From: Chromera velia | Taxonomy: Eukaryota > Sar > Chromeraceae | Assembly: GCA_018398765.1 (NCBI GenBank) | Contig: JAHBMJ010001632.1 | Location: forward strand, 1 to 19,756 | Reading direction: 5' to 3' | DNA length: 19,756 nt | Shown here: in pieces, positions 17,083 to 19,756 of the stretch | Layout of the letters: the number at the start of each line of letters is the position of its first letter | How positions within the stretch are numbered: position 1 is the stretch's first letter | Notes under the pieces: model-generated | Databases searched by the model: none | What the model was told of the DNA's origin: nothing | Seen by the model: the letters and a program-made list of their open reading frames with translations, nothing else | Translations under genes and position numbers: made by a program

Positions 17083-18816
17083 ATGCACTGTCAGACAGTC
17101 GCCGTGGTTCCCTGTGAGAAGAACGCGGCCTGTTTCGACAGGCTGCGACAGAATTTTTTCTGCTTGCTGATCGGCATGGCGAAAGCTTCGTCAGCTGTGA
17201 ATCCTTCTGATCGTCACAAGAGCTTGTGGGCCTCTGTTTTAGAGTCCCTCGCGAAAGCTGTGGATGCAGCCGCAGTGTTGGACGTCCTTCTCTTTGCCTA
17301 TAAACTTTGCAGTCCTGCGCGCTTTGCGTGTGAGAAGAAGTTGGCAAGGAAAGGTGAAGAACGGTTGGTTTGGTCTCTTGAAAGTCAGAGGGTTTTTGTG
17401 GAGCAGGTTCTGGCAGCCCGTGAGGCTTGCACTTTGGGTCTTTTGAAAGACCCCGAGGCCTGCTCTGTCACTGCCTCCCTCATCATGGTGTTGGCCTCCG
17501 CACATGCCCACGAACAATTCACACCCGTGTTCGCTGCCCACTTTGATGTGTGGCTGCACGACATGGTGGTTGTGACGTTGCATTTCAAAGAACTCGCGAA
17601 GGAAGCCAGGTTCGTGGCCGGCATTCTGTACAAGTACGCCCCCATGGTTATCGTTCCCTCACATGCACTGGGACCGGCAATCCCTGCCGTATCCCACGCA
17701 GCCGCTCATCTTTTCATCCATTCCAAGGCGTTCATCTGGTCTCTGACCAGAGCCAGCGCTGTTGCAGGAGGCACTGCGGTCACGGGGCTGCAGGTGGTTG
17801 CAGCACTCCCTGCCCTCCTGGCTGCCTACGAGATAGAGCGGTTGAGTTCGGACTCAGCCGAGGGCAGGGCGGCTAGGCTGGGTGCGTTGGTGGGGGGGAC
17901 TGCGGGGGCTGCGGCTGTTGGCACCCTTGCTACAGTGTCGAAGGTGGGGGCAGGCCCGGGTCTCGGTCTTGCGTCTGCCGGCGGGGGCGGTTCTGCGTCT
18001 GCCGGTGTGGCTGTGACAGCTGCAGTCGCAATTGGAGTTCCCCTTGTCGGTGTTGTCGCGGGTGCTGCAGGCATGTGCGGTGCTGTGCGTGCGGGGCGGT
18101 GGGCGTTCGGTTACAAACAATGTGGGAAGGGTGGGAGTGGGCCGAAGCACGCGTCCTTCTACCAACTTGCACAGTGGCATGACCTGGGGGAATGGGAGAA
18201 GGATAAAGAGAAACGGAAGACGGGGTCAGAGGTAGACTCAGGTGAGGAAGAGAAAGGGGGGGAGGAGGAGGGTGAGGAGGAAGAGGAGGAAATTGTGATA
18301 TTGGACTCTGTGTGGGAAGTGGACAATCTGCTTCACATGCTGTCTCCCGAGTTGAGGCAGGCCGTGAAGGAGAAGGCCGAGCTAACTCTTGAAGCTCTAG
18401 GCGTGGAGGATCCAGAGGAGACGGGCAGTCATGATCAGGCAGCCGCAACCGCAACAGATGGGGGGAATGCGAAGAAATACTTTGCACACCCGGGAACCCT
18501 TGAGCTCCAGTCCCTCTCTGTACCGCCCCAACGCAGTGAGAACCTGTCAATGTCTGAGGGGGTAGGGGCGTCTTTGTTGTCTAGTTCCAATGCAGGGGAC
18601 TCTGTGGTTGCTCAGTCTGGTGACAGAGGAGCTCGTTTGGTCGGAGGGAACTGGGGGAGTGACGAGGATTACGAGCACGTCTGTGTTGAACAGACGGAGA
18701 ACTGTGGAGTTGTTGAGTTTTCTGGTGCCTCTCTGTGCACAGCTCCCACCCAGAAGGGGGGAGTGAATGCTGGTGTTGTGACACAAGCAGCCACGCTGAA
18801 GAAGGCAGTCGCGTGA
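17083..18816 (+). CDS. Unrecognised protein with Gly/Ala-rich hydrophobic segments and acidic tract
   Basis: One uninterrupted frame of 577 codons from ATG 17083 to TGA 18814-18816. The frame is open further upstream without an ATG. ATG 17176 (GGCATGGC, better context) would give 546 residues. Residues about 40-220 are mixed helical sequence (LWASVLESLAKAV, LVWSLESQRVFVEQVLAARE). Three hydrophobic, small-residue segments follow at about 225-248, 266-285 and 306-336; the last two have G...G spacing typical of glycine zippers, suggesting membrane insertion or tight helix packing. They are separated by a G/A/S-rich linker (288-306). A charged region at 366-404 ends in a Glu run, then IVILDSVWEVDNLLHMLSP and a disordered-looking Ser/Gly tail. 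No known family is recognised and no signal peptide is evident. Coding character is supported by length and third-position G/C preference. An upstream exon is possible, since TATCTCAG lies directly before the ATG. Confidence 0.72.
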   Translation: MHCQTVAVVPCEKNAACFDRLRQNFFCLLIGMAKASSAVNPSDRHKSLWASVLESLAKAVDAAAVLDVLLFAYKLCSPARFACEKKLARKGEERLVWSLESQRVFVEQVLAAREACTLGLLKDPEACSVTASLIMVLASAHAHEQFTPVFAAHFDVWLHDMVVVTLHFKELAKEARFVAGILYKYAPMVIVPSHALGPAIPAVSHAAAHLFIHSKAFIWSLTRASAVAGGTAVTGLQVVAALPALLAAYEIERLSSDSAEGRAARLGALVGGTAGAAAVGTLATVSKVGAGPGLGLASAGGGGSASAGVAVTAAVAIGVPLVGVVAGAAGMCGAVRAGRWAFGYKQCGKGGSGPKHASFYQLAQWHDLGEWEKDKEKRKTGSEVDSGEEEKGGEEEGEEEEEEIVILDSVWEVDNLLHMLSPELRQAVKEKAELTLEALGVEDPEETGSHDQAAATATDGGNAKKYFAHPGTLELQSLSVPPQRSENLSMSEGVGASLLSSSNAGDSVVAQSGDRGARLVGGNWGSDEDYEHVCVEQTENCGVVEFSGASLCTAPTQKGGVNAGVVTQAATLKKAVA

Positions 18817-19654
18817 TGAACACTGGCTGTTTGGAAACGTCTGCCTTCTCTTTTTTTGAAAGTGAATAGCGTACAGACGTACCCTCCCCCGATGCACTTT
18901 CATGCGTGAAGAAAGTAAGTGAGCCAAACGAGCCACCTGTCTTCTTCTTTTGATGGAATTTCTTTCTTTCGGTGTGTGTGGAACCAGATTTGGATTGATA
19001 GAGAGACGTGGTCAGGCAGGCAGTGCATGCTAGAGAGGAAGGTGGGTGGGTCGGTTGTCCTGCTCGTGTAACAAAGGCCGGAGAGAGAGGTGATCATGAG
19101 TCGGGGGTATGTGAGCAGATTGGTCCCCTTCCGCACCATGCCATGCAAGAAGTGCACCCACCAAGCGTCTGACAGATAGCCTCTGCTTTTGGCTTTCCTT
19201 GCTTGCCTTCTTCCCTTCCACCTTAGCTTCCACTCACCGACCTGCAGGATCCGATCTTCCAGGCCCGAATCCTTTCTTTCGTTTCATCAGCCTGCGTGTC
19301 TGGGTGTGCATTCCCAGGCTGTATCATATTCTCATACATCTGTGGATGGGTCCTTCCTTCTACACTCGTTTCGTTTTTCGTCAATGGGGGGGGACGACGT
19401 CTCAAGTTGCAGGTCTTGTGCGCCAGTCTCTCGTTCCCAATGGCACGCTCCCTGTCACGCACTCGAACCGTGTCTGCTGGTTGACTTGATTGCATGATTG
19501 CCCGATCGAACAAATCAAAGGATCGATCTAAGAGAGGCTCAGAAGAGGCTTTGCTCTTTCATTATAATTTGAAGTGGTCAACCACTTTCTTTATTCCGAG
19601 TCTGGAAATGTTTTTTCGTTTAACTTGCATAGACTCATAGTAGTGCATAGAAAG
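18817..19654. other. 3' flank, no gene supported
   Basis: It begins with the presumed 3' UTR of the preceding gene. Several 60-100 codon frames overlap on both strands at 19189-19513 with no domain or mutual support. A short hairpin, AAGTGGT-CA-ACCACTT, lies at 19572-19587. Confidence 0.45.
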
Positions 19655-19685
19655 CCTGGATCTCTCTCCCTCTCTCACACACTCA

Positions 19686-19756
<71 letters not shown>
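19655..19756. repeat. (TC)n(TG)n microsatellite running off the window end
   Basis: CTCTCTCC/ACAC variants lead into a pure TC run and then a pure TG run reaching the last base. Confidence 0.96.

Noticed and set aside
19189-19513. Several 60-100 codon frames on both strands
   Set aside because: Mutually overlapping, no domain, no preference for one frame.
19572-19587. AAGTGGT-CA-ACCACTT hairpin as a terminator or regulatory element
   Set aside because: Short, with a 2-nt loop. Hairpin terminators are not expected for these eukaryotic genes, and it is about 750 bp from the nearest stop.
1-19756. CRISPR array, tRNA or rRNA genes, transposase or reverse-transcriptase genes
   Set aside because: Tandem repeats here are directly adjacent, without unique spacers. 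I saw no tRNA T-arm/anticodon pattern, rRNA-like block or transposition domain in any frame.

Overview
This looks like nuclear DNA of a microbial eukaryote, probably an alga or other protist. The genes are monocistronic, and I can place canonical GT-AG spliceosomal introns whose phases match on both sides. There are no Shine-Dalgarno sites or operons, and long simple-sequence repeats and gene-poor stretches fill much of the window. Base composition and repeats suggest a chromerid-like alveolate (for example Chromera), but that is a guess: no marker gene fixes the lineage. The single N at 15066 points to draft assembly.

Layout. 1-1440 is a purine-strand GAAA/GACA/GAAG microsatellite with a duplicated higher-order unit. 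1523-1745 is a seven-copy, 31-bp minisatellite. 1750-3170 is mostly unassigned and holds one doubtful ORF built round a 108-bp repeat. 3329-4665 (minus) is a two-exon gene for a small NYN/PIN-like ribonuclease-family protein. 5193-5636 (plus) is the 5' part of an OTU-type cysteine protease (deubiquitinase family) gene, divergent from the NYN gene. Its intron runs into TA, GAAA and TG repeats and a diverged three-copy repeat (5809-6600). 6600-13770 is long and gene-poor. It contains microsatellites, a possible exon near 7783-7955, a GC-rich hairpin cluster at 8506-8556, and a cluster of GCATGC palindromes at 8914-10297. 13771-16180 (minus) is a three-exon gene for an RGG-box and Lys/Glu-rich protein whose frame is broken only at the N. 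16181-17082 is a shared divergent upstream region. 17083-18816 (plus) is one long exon for an unrecognised protein with three Gly/Ala-rich hydrophobic segments and an acidic stretch. 18817-19756 has no supported gene and ends in (TC)n(TG)n.

The genes form two head-to-head pairs (NYN/OTU and RGG-KE/hydrophobic protein). Both minus-strand genes begin with a tiny coding exon of 17-18 nt. I see no evidence that the pairs act in one pathway. Co-regulation through the shared upstream regions is an inference.
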